Positions 1 to 8,458 are shown, counted from the stretch's first letter. The stretch: DNA of 21,127 nt from QQUD01 sp039029915 (GCA_039029915.1 JBCCFD010000086.1:1-21127), one strand, 5' to 3'. Numbers and translations are program-made. The notes: generated from the letters alone by a model not told the origin.

Positions 1-2
1 AG

Positions 3-437
3 GCGGCGCTGGATGAACTAGTGCGGATTATTTTGGAGGAGCAGCCGGACGTGATTTTGACACATACGGCCGTTGATCCCTTCAATCCCGATCACCCTGT
101 GGCTTACGAGGCTGTGAAACAGGCGCGACTGCTTGCTTCAGGGGCTGGCGTGGCCAGCGCCTTCAAGCGCATTACACCATCTGACTGGTACTCATTTGAA
201 CCCCATCAGCCAGAGCTGTCTGAGTTTGTTCCCAACACCTTTATTGATATCACGCCAGTGATGGATAAGAAAGTCAAAGCGATGAACGTCATGTCAGCGC
301 AGGGGTATTTGATCGACTATTACACCGAATTGGCTTCCCGTCGGGGCAATCACGCCCGCCGCATTTCTGGCAAGCAAGTGGTGAAGTTTGCCGAAGCCCA
401 TCAGCGCTTGGTGCCGTGGGTGGTTAAAGGGTTGTAA
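3..437 (+). CDS. PIG-L family hydrolase, C-terminal part (GalB-like 4-oxalomesaconate hydratase candidate)
   Basis: The reading frame is open from the left edge, so the gene begins outside the window and about 144 C-terminal residues are seen. The segment PDVILTH...DPFNPDHPVAYEAV matches the PIG-L (LmbE) fold, in which an Asp/His cluster holds zinc; the N-terminal metal motif of the family lies off-window. PIG-L proteins are mostly deacetylases of N-acetyl sugars, but one branch, GalB, hydrates 4-oxalomesaconate in gallate degradation. The next gene, 15 bp downstream, has the RraA fold, which is also the fold of GalC, the aldolase that follows GalB in that pathway. This pairing favours a GalB-like role over sugar deacetylation. 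Family assignment is firm; substrate is inferred from context. One ACGGCCGT octamer lies at 66-73. Confidence 0.8.
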   Translation, partial: AALDELVRIILEEQPDVILTHTAVDPFNPDHPVAYEAVKQARLLASGAGVASAFKRITPSDWYSFEPHQPELSEFVPNTFIDITPVMDKKVKAMNVMSAQGYLIDYYTELASRRGNHARRISGKQVVKFAEAHQRLVPWVVKGL

Positions 438-452
438 TTAAAAGGCACAAAA

Positions 453-1085
453 ATGAACGAGATAGAAAAAATTAAGCGCCTAGCTGAATTAGGTACCGCC
501 ACGGTGTACGAAGCCTCGGGTCGAGAAGGGCTGATCGATTTACCATTGATTCAGGTGGTGCCAAAGAGTCGTGTAGCGGGTAAGGCGCGGACGGTGCTGT
601 GTGGGCAGGGGGATAATGTGATGGTTCACGCCTGTATTGAGCATATTCAGCCAGGTGAGATTGTGGTGCTAGCTCAGCCAGAATCGCAAGCGTCTGCTTT
701 GATTGGCGATATGCTAGTGACGCAGATGGCAGTCGCCGGAGCGGCTGGTGTCATGCTCAATGGGGCGGTGCGTGATTTTGAGGAGCTGGTGGAAATGGGC
801 GTCCCGATTTGGACGCAGTTTGTGCGAGTTAGGGGGGCAACGAAGACAGAAAACGGCCGTTTAAATATCCCTGTTGCGATGGGTGGCACCATTGTCTATC
901 CGGGCGATATTGTAATTATGGATGCGGATGGGGCGATTGCAGTACGGCCGTCTCGTCTTGATGAACTGCTCGAAAAAGCAGAAGCGCGCGCAGCTAAAGA
1001 GAATGAAATGCGCGCGCGATATAAAAAAGGAGAACGAAGCTACGATTTACGCGGCTGGCGGCAATCCGTCGAGAAGCCACGATAG
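453..1085 (+). CDS. RraA-fold aldolase/decarboxylase (4-carboxy-4-hydroxy-2-oxoadipate aldolase-like)
   Basis: This 210-residue protein has the RraA/HMG-CHA aldolase core: G85-D86 of the GDMLV motif and the GAVRD segment ending R107-D108, which in class II pyruvate aldolases of this fold bind the divalent metal and pyruvate enolate. Family members cleave 4-carboxy-4-hydroxy-2-oxoadipate to pyruvate and oxaloacetate and often decarboxylate oxaloacetate. The related RNase E inhibitor RraA shares the fold, but a ribonuclease regulator would not be expected next to a PIG-L hydrolase. The gene is probably co-transcribed with that hydrolase (15-bp gap) and converges on the MetE-like gene with only 7 bp between stops. 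The upstream AAAAGG is a weak ribosome binding site. The C-terminal tail from about residue 165 is charged and helical, typical of the CHA aldolase branch. Confidence 0.8.
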   Translation: MNEIEKIKRLAELGTATVYEASGREGLIDLPLIQVVPKSRVAGKARTVLCGQGDNVMVHACIEHIQPGEIVVLAQPESQASALIGDMLVTQMAVAGAAGVMLNGAVRDFEELVEMGVPIWTQFVRVRGATKTENGRLNIPVAMGGTIVYPGDIVIMDADGAIAVRPSRLDELLEKAEARAAKENEMRARYKKGERSYDLRGWRQSVEKPR

Positions 1086-1092
1086 AGCTAAT

Positions 1093-2133
1093 TTAGGACA
1101 TCGCCTCAATTGCGTTTTGATGCTCAGTTAATAGCGGTATCATCTGAGCGAGCTCTTTGCGCCCCCAGCCACATTCCGTTGCAATTCCAAAGTTAGGATA
1201 ATATTTTTGAGCCAGCTGAATCCGACGTTCGTCCCCTTCAGGATCACGCGGATTCACTAGGCCAACATATAATTCTGTATCAGCTGGCAATTTAAGTTGG
1301 CCCAAAGGCGCAAAAAATCGATCATCTGCCAGTGGATCAGAAACAGGCAGGTGCATAAACTGCACCGAGCGCTTAACGCTGGCACTAATTTGATTGGCAA
1401 AATCAACCACGACCTGCATATCTTCCTGCACGACCAATGGCTCATCGACCGGGCTTCCATAGCACAAGTGGAACCCCAGCTCGACGCCGTCCGGTACGGC
1501 ATCTCCTAACTCCCCTAAAGTTGGTAAAAGATTCGCCACATCATAAGACCAATCCTCTGGAAAGTAATCTTCGATGAGCAAAATTTCTTGGCAACAGTCC
1601 CATTGAATTGCTAGCTTGTGGTGGGGAATGGTGGCGCAAATTTCCAACATTTCAGTGAGGAGAGCTTGCTTCATGAGGTGAATGTATTGGATTTGGGCGT
1701 GGGGATGAAAGTAAAGTAAGCCTGTTGCAAATGGGGTGGGTAAGCAAACTTGGAAGCGCATATTTGGGGGAATGACGCCCGCAGCCTCCTTTTGTTGAAA
1801 AATGGCAAATGAGTCGAGGGCGGCTTGGGCATACCCAAGCGGTAAGAAGTTTATTTCACTTTCATCAATCGCTGGGTTTATCACAAAGAGATGGTTTTCT
1901 CGGCTTACACCACCTTTGAGATCACGAATGGGCACTTTACGGCCGTTTGGGTCCAACATAACAGCCGGATGACTCTCAAGCATTGTGTGTTGAAACCCAA
2001 TCCAACCGCTTCTTACACCAGTTTCCCCATCTGGGATGCGATGAAGGTAGGGGCCAATTGCGTGGCAAAGCGTTTCAAACACCTCGCCACTGTCGTTTAA
2101 TGGAACACTACCAACTAAATGGATTGATTTCAT
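1093..2133 (-). CDS. MetE-like (cobalamin-independent methionine synthase C-terminal fold) protein
   Basis: The 346-residue protein is a single UROD/MetE-like barrel rather than the roughly 750-residue two-barrel MetE. Features seen are an N-terminal HLVGSVPL and PDGETG.R..WI block (residues 5-45), an H-x-C pair at H222/C224 (GFHLCYG) and C321 in ATECGWGR; these match the His-x-Cys...Cys zinc site of MetE. In MetE that zinc activates the thiol of homocysteine for methyl transfer. Stand-alone homologues of this type occur in catabolic clusters, and their methyl donors and acceptors are mostly unknown. No cobalamin-binding partner is in the window. A strong AGGAGA ribosome binding site lies at 2141-2146, 7 nt before the ATG, although 111 bp separate it from the MFS gene upstream, so it may still be the last gene of that operon. 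Demethylation of a methoxy or S-methyl substrate is speculation. Confidence 0.72.
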   Translation of the reverse strand: MKSIHLVGSVPLNDSGEVFETLCHAIGPYLHRIPDGETGVRSGWIGFQHTMLESHPAVMLDPNGRKVPIRDLKGGVSRENHLFVINPAIDESEINFLPLGYAQAALDSFAIFQQKEAAGVIPPNMRFQVCLPTPFATGLLYFHPHAQIQYIHLMKQALLTEMLEICATIPHHKLAIQWDCCQEILLIEDYFPEDWSYDVANLLPTLGELGDAVPDGVELGFHLCYGSPVDEPLVVQEDMQVVVDFANQISASVKRSVQFMHLPVSDPLADDRFFAPLGQLKLPADTELYVGLVNPRDPEGDERRIQLAQKYYPNFGIATECGWGRKELAQMIPLLTEHQNAIEAMS

Positions 2134-2244
2134 AAGGGATTCTCCTATTTGAACGCAGAAAGATCTATGATGTAAATTTCAAAAATATCTTGAAATAAAA
2201 CAGGTTCTGAAACTCAGGTTCCCTGCAAACTTGTGACGATTTTC

Positions 2245-3441
2245 CTATGAACGTCTAGGCAACAGCAAAAAGACAATGGCAGCTAATAGAGCTGCGCCCC
2301 CCCAAAAGAAATAGGGGATGCTTGGGTTGAATTGGGCCATCCAGTTACCAATGGGCGGACTAAGCACGCCGCCAATTTCACGGAACATGACCAAGAGACC
2401 TAAGGCGCTCCCCGTATAAGCCCCGACCCCTTTTAAATCAAGAACTTCAGCTTGATGGATTGCCATAAAGGCATCGAACATAAGCCCTGCGACAATGATA
2501 GCCAGGGGAATCCATGCTTCATTACCGCTGCCTAGGAATAGAACGCCTCCGCCAGTGAGCAACATGGCTAAAACGAGAAACGGCCGTCTATAACCTAGCC
2601 GCTCCGCCAAAAAAGAAAGCGGTAGCGCTAATATTAAACTAGCCAGGAAAAATCCTGATAGAGCATTATCTGCTTCAACGGCACTTAGGCCAAGCCCGCG
2701 TAAATAGAGCGGCGTGTAGCCAGTAAACCCACGAAAACAGGCCCAAAACAAGGTTGAACCAATGCCAATAATCCACATCTCACGGACTTTGAGCACCTGT
2801 TGCACCGTTGAAAATATCGAATTAAAAAAAGGTTTGTCGCTATTCGTTGGGGGTGGTAAGAACTGTTTGGGAATGGCTAGAAACCATATGGCGGAAAATA
2901 AGACGCCTAAACCGCCAAACATAAACAAGACATTGCGCCAGCCGCCAACAAGGGGAGAGAGGAGTGTGGCGGTGTAGCGAGAACCCAGAAATAAGGCAAA
3001 AGCAAAACCCAGCGAAATAACGCCCGTGGAAATGCCGCGCTGGTTTGGGAAAAGGTGTGCGCCCGTTTTGTGGAGAATGGGTGGAAAGCTTGGGGCAACT
3101 AAGCCGTAAATGATTAATGATCCAACGAGAAAAACAAAGTTTGGGGCGAATCCCCGTAGCCCACCCAATAGCCCCGTTAGCAAACAAACGACCGTAATCA
3201 TCTTTCGTGAGCCGAGCCGGTCGGCAATCGCTCCGCCAAAAAGCCCCACAACAATACTGGATAGCGAAAGAGAGCCCCAAGCGATGCCTAATTGAACAAC
3301 ATCAAGATTGAGGTCGGCAGCTATTTCTGGAAATAAGACGGGCAGCATCAGGGTGGGAATCGTGTAGACGACGATCACGGTCAGGGCACACAGTGAGAGG
3401 ATGCCCCAGCGAACTCCGTTTGATGGCGTCATTTGATCCAT
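2245..3441 (-). CDS. MFS transporter
   Basis: A 398-residue integral membrane protein with about 12 hydrophobic segments and the major facilitator signature GGAIADRLGSRK between the second and third helices (residues 69-80). A related loop motif, LAERLGYRR, sits at the start of the second half, as expected from the internal duplication of the family. Its ATG follows directly on the TAA of the upstream type I sulfatase (no intervening base), so the two are almost certainly translationally coupled. This argues that it imports the sulfatase substrate or exports/imports the desulfated product or an organic sulfate anion. Nothing in the sequence fixes substrate or direction. ACGGCCGT occurs at 2580-2587. 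Confidence 0.88.
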   Translation of the reverse strand: MDQMTPSNGVRWGILSLCALTVIVVYTIPTLMLPVLFPEIAADLNLDVVQLGIAWGSLSLSSIVVGLFGGAIADRLGSRKMITVVCLLTGLLGGLRGFAPNFVFLVGSLIIYGLVAPSFPPILHKTGAHLFPNQRGISTGVISLGFAFALFLGSRYTATLLSPLVGGWRNVLFMFGGLGVLFSAIWFLAIPKQFLPPPTNSDKPFFNSIFSTVQQVLKVREMWIIGIGSTLFWACFRGFTGYTPLYLRGLGLSAVEADNALSGFFLASLILALPLSFLAERLGYRRPFLVLAMLLTGGGVLFLGSGNEAWIPLAIIVAGLMFDAFMAIHQAEVLDLKGVGAYTGSALGLLVMFREIGGVLSPPIGNWMAQFNPSIPYFFWGGAALLAAIVFLLLPRRS

Positions 3442-5073
3442 TTAGCGTTTGTTTTGCTTGGCATTGCGCACTTCTTCCGGTAAATCTTTTTCCTCGTAGA
3501 AGCCGATGTAGATGCCACGTTTTTCACGATTTACCCCACCAACGAGGTTGTCGATAGCGGCGTCGGGGAGGGTGATCCGGCTTTTGCGGCGCAGGAAAAA
3601 GGTAATGAGGTGCTGCTGCATTTGGTGGATTACGGCCGTATATGCTTCATCAGCCCCCAAATCCTTCATTTCATCGGGGTCATTTTCCAAATCGAATAAA
3701 ATGGGGCGGTAGTTATCGACGTGAATGTATTTCCATTGCTTTGTGCATATCATGACGGCGTTGCATTCACTGTGCGGGATATCCAGAATGTATTTGACAC
3801 CCCGATCGGCAAAGTCTGTTTCACTGACCGCAAAGGTGCGCCAGTCGGTTGGGGGCGTGCTGGATTGCAGTAACGGCCGTAAAGAGCGCCCTTCCAAACG
3901 ATGCTTAGGAATTTCACCGCCAAGATAATCTACGAAAGTCGGTACTAAATCGATCGCCTCAACCAATTCATCACAGCGTGTGCCTCGCGTCGTGTCCCCA
4001 GCTTGAGTCGGGTCAACAATGATTAACGGCACGCGCACCGATGGCTCGTGGAACCACGATTTTTCCCCCATCCAATGATCCCCTAAATAATCCCCATGGT
4101 CACTTGTAAACACAATAAGCGTGTTCGCCAGCTGATTGCGCGACTCTAAAAACGTCATCAGTGTCCCAATTTGGTCATCAATTTGTTTAATCAAACCCAT
4201 ATAAGCTTTCATGACGGCTGCTCTCGCTTCAGGGCGTTGAAAGGCTCGGCTCACTTGAATCTGAGTAAACGCTTCAAATACAGGATGCGGTTCATCCATC
4301 TCTTCCTCAGTGGCAATCCTAGGGAGAAAGTGGGTTTCATCATACATGCTGTCGTAAGGGGGTGGGGCGATATAGGGCCAGTGTGGCTTAATATAGCTTA
4401 AATGAAGGCACCATGGATTGTCTCCAGCATCTTCGATAAAGGCCATACCCTGTCTTGTTGTATAAGGCGTTTCAGAATGAGCATCTTCAATATCTGCTGG
4501 ATAATCGCCAGCCTTCAAGAACCAGCCGTTGAGCCATTCGCCATTTTCATCGATAGTGCCGTTGGCAAACTGGTTCCAAGGATTCTGGGCTTCATAACCT
4601 ACTTCGCGTAGATACCGATTATACGCAATGTTTTCACTGCGCTGATCGTTTGGATGCAGGCCATCGTCCCGCCAAAAGGGTTCAAACCCAATATTTGCTA
4701 AATGTTTGCCAAGTGGAGACTCTAATTCGATGCTTAGTCGGGCCATTCCTTTAATATCTGGGAAAGAGTGGGTTTTGCCGGCTAATCCTGTTCGCACGCC
4801 TAGAGGTTTTAGATAATCTCCAATCCCTAACTCGTCCGGTCGTAAACTGGCAAAGTTAACGCTCGCCCCGTGGGAGGACATGTACCGACCTGTGTAAAAA
4901 CTGGCTCTAGAAGGGCAACAGAGTGGCGATTGCACATAAGCGCGATCAAACATAACGCCCTGCGAGGCCAGCTTGTCGATGTGGGGTGTCTGTAAATGAG
5001 GGTGACCGTAGCAGGACAGATAATCCCAGCGGAGCTGGTCACACATAATAAAGAGTATATTTTTAATGCTCAT
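3442..5073 (-). CDS. Type I (formylglycine-dependent) sulfatase
   Basis: A 543-residue alkaline-phosphatase-superfamily sulfatase. The start MSIKNILFIMCDQ places the metal ligand D12 in the usual position. The maturation motif is C52-C-P-S-R56 followed by ASFYTGR, so C52 should be converted to formylglycine. K100 and H102 (AGKTH), D325/H326 (FTSDHGDYLGDH) and K339 fit the family's metal and sulfate ligands. There is no signal peptide, so hydrolysis should be cytoplasmic, and the coupled MFS gene (stop TAA directly followed by ATG) would supply substrate. The family includes aryl and choline sulfatases and phosphonate monoesterases; substrate is not readable here. No formylglycine-generating enzyme lies in the window. 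No clear Shine-Dalgarno precedes the ATG. Two ACGGCCGT octamers lie at 3632-3639 and 3873-3880. Confidence 0.93.
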   Translation of the reverse strand: MSIKNILFIMCDQLRWDYLSCYGHPHLQTPHIDKLASQGVMFDRAYVQSPLCCPSRASFYTGRYMSSHGASVNFASLRPDELGIGDYLKPLGVRTGLAGKTHSFPDIKGMARLSIELESPLGKHLANIGFEPFWRDDGLHPNDQRSENIAYNRYLREVGYEAQNPWNQFANGTIDENGEWLNGWFLKAGDYPADIEDAHSETPYTTRQGMAFIEDAGDNPWCLHLSYIKPHWPYIAPPPYDSMYDETHFLPRIATEEEMDEPHPVFEAFTQIQVSRAFQRPEARAAVMKAYMGLIKQIDDQIGTLMTFLESRNQLANTLIVFTSDHGDYLGDHWMGEKSWFHEPSVRVPLIIVDPTQAGDTTRGTRCDELVEAIDLVPTFVDYLGGEIPKHRLEGRSLRPLLQSSTPPTDWRTFAVSETDFADRGVKYILDIPHSECNAVMICTKQWKYIHVDNYRPILFDLENDPDEMKDLGADEAYTAVIHQMQQHLITFFLRRKSRITLPDAAIDNLVGGVNREKRGIYIGFYEEKDLPEEVRNAKQNKR

Positions 5074-5198
5074 AGTTTGGTGATGCTAATATTTCGCTTG
5101 ATAAGTTTGCATAAGGCTTAGTTGAGCGAAACAGTCAGCAATTTTCCGGATTGTTTATATCATAATTTGCTAGACACTTCTGGAAAACTGCACTTGTC

Positions 5199-5220
5199 AT
5201 ATTGGCACGATGACCAATAT
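5199..5220 (-). terminator. Short hairpin after the LacI-type gene
   Basis: A 7-bp perfect stem (ATATTGG/CCAATAT) with an 8-nt loop lies a few bases beyond the regulator's stop codon. In the direction of that gene it is not followed by a T-run; the T-run lies on the other side. It may be a weak or Rho-assisted terminator or only a chance hairpin. The rest of the 149-bp gap to the sulfatase start shows nothing recognisable. Confidence 0.25.
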
Positions 5221-5222
5221 TT

Positions 5223-6242
5223 TTAACCCCTTGGCGGTCCTGTTGTATCTCGAACTTCGAGCTTATAAGGGAGGCTTTCATGTCGGGCTTTGACAATGGG
5301 ATTTTTCATGATGTCAATAAACATCTCAGCGGTTTTCCATCCTAATTCATAGGTTGAGATCACAATGCTTGTGACAGCCGGTGTTGTTCTTTGGGCCAGC
5401 GCTTGATAGTCAAATGAGACGACAGAGAGATCTTTGGGTACATTGACGTTATATTTGGCGATGTAATCAATAATCCCGCGCATATAAATATCAGTCATGG
5501 CAAATACGGCCGTTGGTGGCTGTTCAAGCGTCATTAACTTTTCCATAGCCGTTAAACTTGCTTGAGGTGTATATTCTGCTTCAATAATCAATTCAGGCCG
5601 AATTGGAACCTGATTCTCAAGCATGGCTTCTTGAAAACCGAGCCAACGTCGAATGGCTAGTCCCTTTGAATAGTAAGACGTAATAAACCCGATATCCCGA
5701 TGTCCCATGTTAATCAAATATTGCACCAGCTCTTTTGAGGCAGCCTGACTGCCCATATTAATATTATTGATGCGTTCAGTGACAATATCGTGGCCTGAAT
5801 CGATGGTCGGGGTACCTGATTGTTGGAGTGATTAAAGCTTGTTGATCACCTCAGATGAAACGCCGTATCGGGCTGGAACAATAATGTAGCCACATGTCCC
5901 ATACCGATTAAGATTGTTTAAAAGCTCTAGGGTTTTATCAGAATCACCGTCGGTACTGGCAATAATGGGTAGATATCCTTCTTCAGCTAACTTGTCTTCA
6001 ATACCTCTAGCCACATTTGAGATAATGGGCACCCGGATATCAGAAACTAGTAGCCCCACCATTTGTGTTTTACCTCGGGCAAGAGCTTGGGCTGCCACGT
6101 TAGGTCGATATCCCAACTGATCAGCAACTGCCAAAATTCGTTGACGCGTTTCAGCTTTCATCTGCTCAGGGCGATTAAAGGCATTTGACACGGTGGCGGG
6201 TGAAACGCCAGCTTTTTTGGCAATGTCGTAAATTGTTGTCAT
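5223..6242 (-). pseudogene. LacI-family transcriptional regulator with in-frame TAA (codon 137)
   Basis: The protein starts TTIYDIAKKAGVSPATVSNAFN, a textbook LacI helix-turn-helix, followed by the hinge and periplasmic-binding-protein-like sensor domain. After NKL at residue 136 the frame meets TAA (5832-5834), then continues in the same frame through SLQQSGTPTIDSGHDIV and on to 5223. The whole frame is 340 codons with stop, the usual LacI length, and homology-like sequence continues on both sides, so this is a point nonsense change rather than a frameshift. CAA (Gln) to TAA would be the simplest route. As written, the cell makes a 136-residue DNA-binding fragment; an ATG at 5754-5756 could start a 177-residue sensor fragment. 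TAA is neither a selenocysteine nor a pyrrolysine codon. A sequencing error or rare allele is the main alternative. Confidence 0.85.
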
Positions 6243-6266
6243 AAAGTATGAATTTATTGGAATAGT

Positions 6267-6315
6267 TTAAGTGTTCCGAGGCTTCTAAATTGAAAACCTT
6301 GATACTCCCACTTAA
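6267..6315. repeat. TTAAGTG-ended hairpin repeat, copy 1
   Basis: A 49-bp unit bounded by perfect 7-bp inverted ends, TTAAGTG (6267-6273) and CACTTAA (6309-6315). Its inner left half (CGAGGCTTCT..ATTGAA) resembles the CGAAGTTTCTGCTTTGAA core of the copies near 12794, 13625, 14356 and 19788. It sits about 25 bp upstream of the LacI-type start codon and its right end overlaps a candidate operator. Confidence 0.5.
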
Positions 6316-6325
6316 CCGTTTTAGT
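6310..6325. promoter_or_regulatory. Candidate LacI-family operator O1 (upstream of the LacI-type gene)
   Basis: ACTTAACCGTTTTAGT is an imperfect 16-bp palindrome (6 of 8 pairs) centred on CG, the usual form of LacI-family operators. The same 16 bases recur exactly at 14386-14401. It lies 68 bp upstream of the regulator's start codon, suiting autoregulation. It overlaps the end of a hairpin repeat, so the identity could instead reflect that repeat. Confidence 0.4.
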
Positions 6326-6458
6326 AAACGAATTCTAGGGAAGTCAAGCATTTCTGTCAAAAAGTGTAAAAAATTGCAAGAGCCTGGCCGAAAAAAGAAA
6401 AATAAATCTCTTTTTGACGATAACAACTGAAATTTTGTTGCGGCAAAGGCTTTTTTTC

Positions 6459-6474
6459 TCTGAATCGGTTAAGT
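6459..6474. promoter_or_regulatory. Candidate LacI-family operator O2
   Basis: TCTGAATCGGTTAAGT aligns in reverse with O1 (ACTAAAACGGTTAAGT on that strand): the right half is identical and the left half is similar, with the same CG centre. It lies 149 bp from O1, a distance that could allow looping by a tetrameric LacI-type repressor. Assignment rests on similarity to the other sites only. Confidence 0.35.
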
Positions 6475-6559
6475 GAAGGTATCAAGGTTTTACTCAGGAG
6501 AATGTAAGCACTGCGTTTGCTGAAATTAATTTCAATTGATACATAATAGCCACGACTAG

Positions 6560-8458
6560 TTACGGTGTGACGATGTTAAACCAGAGGTCAAAGCTATCGT
6601 GCAGGTCAACCCACTGCTGAACCACTTCCCGACTGCCTGTGATTTGAATATCTTTGGCAACGGCCGTATCTAAATCTAAAGCATGATTCGACAACATCTC
6701 TAACTGCTCCAGAGTGAGGTGGACGTTTGCATCGACGTCGCCCACTTTAGCAGCAGTTCCCGTGCGTACAGTCTCCGTTTGGCGTTTCACCTCAACACGG
6801 GCAAGACGCTCATCCACTTGGAATCGAATAGCAAGGTGAATCCCACGTGCCCGGTCGGGGTTGAGGCGAACGGCAATAATGTTAAACCAATCTTCAAGGC
6901 TCAAAGCGGCAGCCAAATCCTTGTTTCGACCAGCGCCAAAAGTCGCCAGTGGCTTGACCCCATTTTCGAGTTCGTGTGCTCCTTTCAAATAAACGTTGCG
7001 CATAATGCCTGATTCACAGCGGAACCCCTGATTTTGATAAACGTTGGCTAGCAAAGTTTTTACGCGGCTTGTTGCTTCACCGGCAAAAACGGCGTGATTA
7101 AGCAGTGTTGAGGCCCACTGCAAATCGTCATTTTCGATTGCAGTCTGAGCCAGGGCAATTATTTTCTCAACACCACCTAGCGCTTCAACATAATGCGCTG
7201 CCAGCTTGGTTGGTGGCAGTGGATTGAGGTTGACGGGCTTGCCGTCATAAAATCCGAGATAGCGCTGATAGGTTGCTCTGGCATTGAAAGAAAGTGACCC
7301 ATAAAAGCCGCGAGCGTGGAAACGAGTTGATAGCCACTCGGGTTCCTCAAGTGAGGCGGCAATTTCGTCAGGGGTGTAACCCAGATTGGCGAGTCGGAGC
7401 GTTTGGTCGTGGGTGTATTTATAGATGTCACGCTGTTCAGCGAGGTAGTCGTAAACGGCCGTTTTTCCCCAAACGGGCCAGTTGTGTGAATTGATGAGCA
7501 CATCGGCCCGCTCCGCAAATCGAACCAGCGCTTCATCGATAACGTTTGCCCAAAGAAGCGGATCACGAACCTCTGCCCCGCGGGGTGGCAAAAGGTTGTG
7601 CATAGTTTGGGTGCACACTTCAGCCATACAAAGCAGATTGTGTTCGGGAAGTAAAAATGTAAATTCAGCCGGTGCTTCAGTACCCGAAGCGATTTGAAAC
7701 TCAAACGTGACGCCATCGATGATATGAATTTCACCTGTTTTACGAATAAAGTGGGATGGCGCAGCAAAAGTACGGGTGCCTTGGGCTGGCATTTTGCCTA
7801 TGCCGCCATCTATTTTACCAGCTGGCCCTGGAGGAAGCCCCACACCAAATTGAAACATCGAGCGCCGAAACATTGCGGTTCCGGCCATGATGCCTTCAGA
7901 TGCGGCCGCTTCGGTGAAATTTTCTGGCACATAAATAGGGGGGAACTGGTTTGGATCATCCCCAACCACGCCCCGAATGCCCGCGAAATGGTCTGGATGG
8001 CAGTGGGTCACCAGCACAGCGGAGACCGGCCGAGCGCCTAGGGTAGTATTCACTAACTCTAAAGCAGCCGTTGCGGTTTCTCTAGCAATCAGCGGATCCA
8101 CAATAATCCAGCCGGTGTTGCCGCGAATTATGGTCATATTGGCGTAGTCACCGGCTCGCGTTTGCCAAACGCCATCACAGGCCTCAAAGAGGCCATCAAT
8201 GTTGTTTAGCTGGGCATGACGCCAGAGCGACGGGTTGACGCTATCTGGACTTGAGCCATGTTGAAAATCAAACCAACTAATGTCCCATGCGGTACGTCCA
8301 TCCGGACGTTTGATGCCCCCTTTTGGGAATGATCCGAGCCAACCCCGCCTGGCATCTTCAAACGCTTGTTGATCGTCAAGCGGTAAGCGTTCAGCGATGG
8401 TTTTGTTATAGGATCGTGTTTTGGGAAATACGGCCGTTTGTTGTTGTTCAGTGGTCAT
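6560..8458 (-). CDS. Alkyl/aryl sulfatase, metallo-beta-lactamase fold (SdsA1/BDS1 type)
   Basis: A 632-residue class III sulfatase that cleaves alkyl sulfate esters, such as sodium dodecyl sulfate in characterised relatives, using two zinc ions. Domains in order: metallo-beta-lactamase fold to about residue 330 with H152-C-H154-P-D156-H157, E280 in the MAEVCTQTMHNL segment, and H325 in NSHNWPVWG; a helical dimerisation domain (about 360-500); and a C-terminal SCP2-like lipid-binding domain (about 520-630) ending near DLWFNIVTP. Characterised relatives commonly have HSHVDH, so HCHPDH here is a variant with all ligands kept. No signal peptide is seen, unlike secreted SdsA1, so it is probably cytoplasmic. 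GAGGGT about 9 nt upstream is an acceptable ribosome binding site. Three ACGGCCGT octamers lie inside (6660, 7455, 8430). It is divergent from the ATP-grasp gene. Confidence 0.93.
   Translation of the reverse strand: MTTEQQQTAVFPKTRSYNKTIAERLPLDDQQAFEDARRGWLGSFPKGGIKRPDGRTAWDISWFDFQHGSSPDSVNPSLWRHAQLNNIDGLFEACDGVWQTRAGDYANMTIIRGNTGWIIVDPLIARETATAALELVNTTLGARPVSAVLVTHCHPDHFAGIRGVVGDDPNQFPPIYVPENFTEAAASEGIMAGTAMFRRSMFQFGVGLPPGPAGKIDGGIGKMPAQGTRTFAAPSHFIRKTGEIHIIDGVTFEFQIASGTEAPAEFTFLLPEHNLLCMAEVCTQTMHNLLPPRGAEVRDPLLWANVIDEALVRFAERADVLINSHNWPVWGKTAVYDYLAEQRDIYKYTHDQTLRLANLGYTPDEIAASLEEPEWLSTRFHARGFYGSLSFNARATYQRYLGFYDGKPVNLNPLPPTKLAAHYVEALGGVEKIIALAQTAIENDDLQWASTLLNHAVFAGEATSRVKTLLANVYQNQGFRCESGIMRNVYLKGAHELENGVKPLATFGAGRNKDLAAALSLEDWFNIIAVRLNPDRARGIHLAIRFQVDERLARVEVKRQTETVRTGTAAKVGDVDANVHLTLEQLEMLSNHALDLDTAVAKDIQITGSREVVQQWVDLHDSFDLWFNIVTP

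Larger units (their letters stand above)
6243..6559. other. 317-bp gap between the alkylsulfatase and LacI-type genes
   Basis: No coding sequence is apparent. The gap holds a hairpin repeat (6267-6315), two candidate LacI-type operators (6310-6325 and 6459-6474) and a long-range inverted repeat. The arms of that repeat, 6293-6321 and 6466-6491, share CCTTGATAC and ACTTAACCG on opposite strands. The AT-rich centre (about 6365-6460) has A- and T-runs but no recognisable RNA or promoter pattern. Confidence 0.6.

Noticed and set aside
5832..5834. TAA inside the LacI-type gene as a recoded amino-acid codon
   Set aside because: Selenocysteine uses TGA and pyrrolysine TAG. No other gene in the window reads through TAA, and several end with it, so a nonsense change or sequence error is simpler.
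7177..7767. 196-codon - strand frame inside the alkylsulfatase gene
   Set aside because: It is an alternative frame of a well-supported metallo-beta-lactamase-fold protein and has no family-like motifs.
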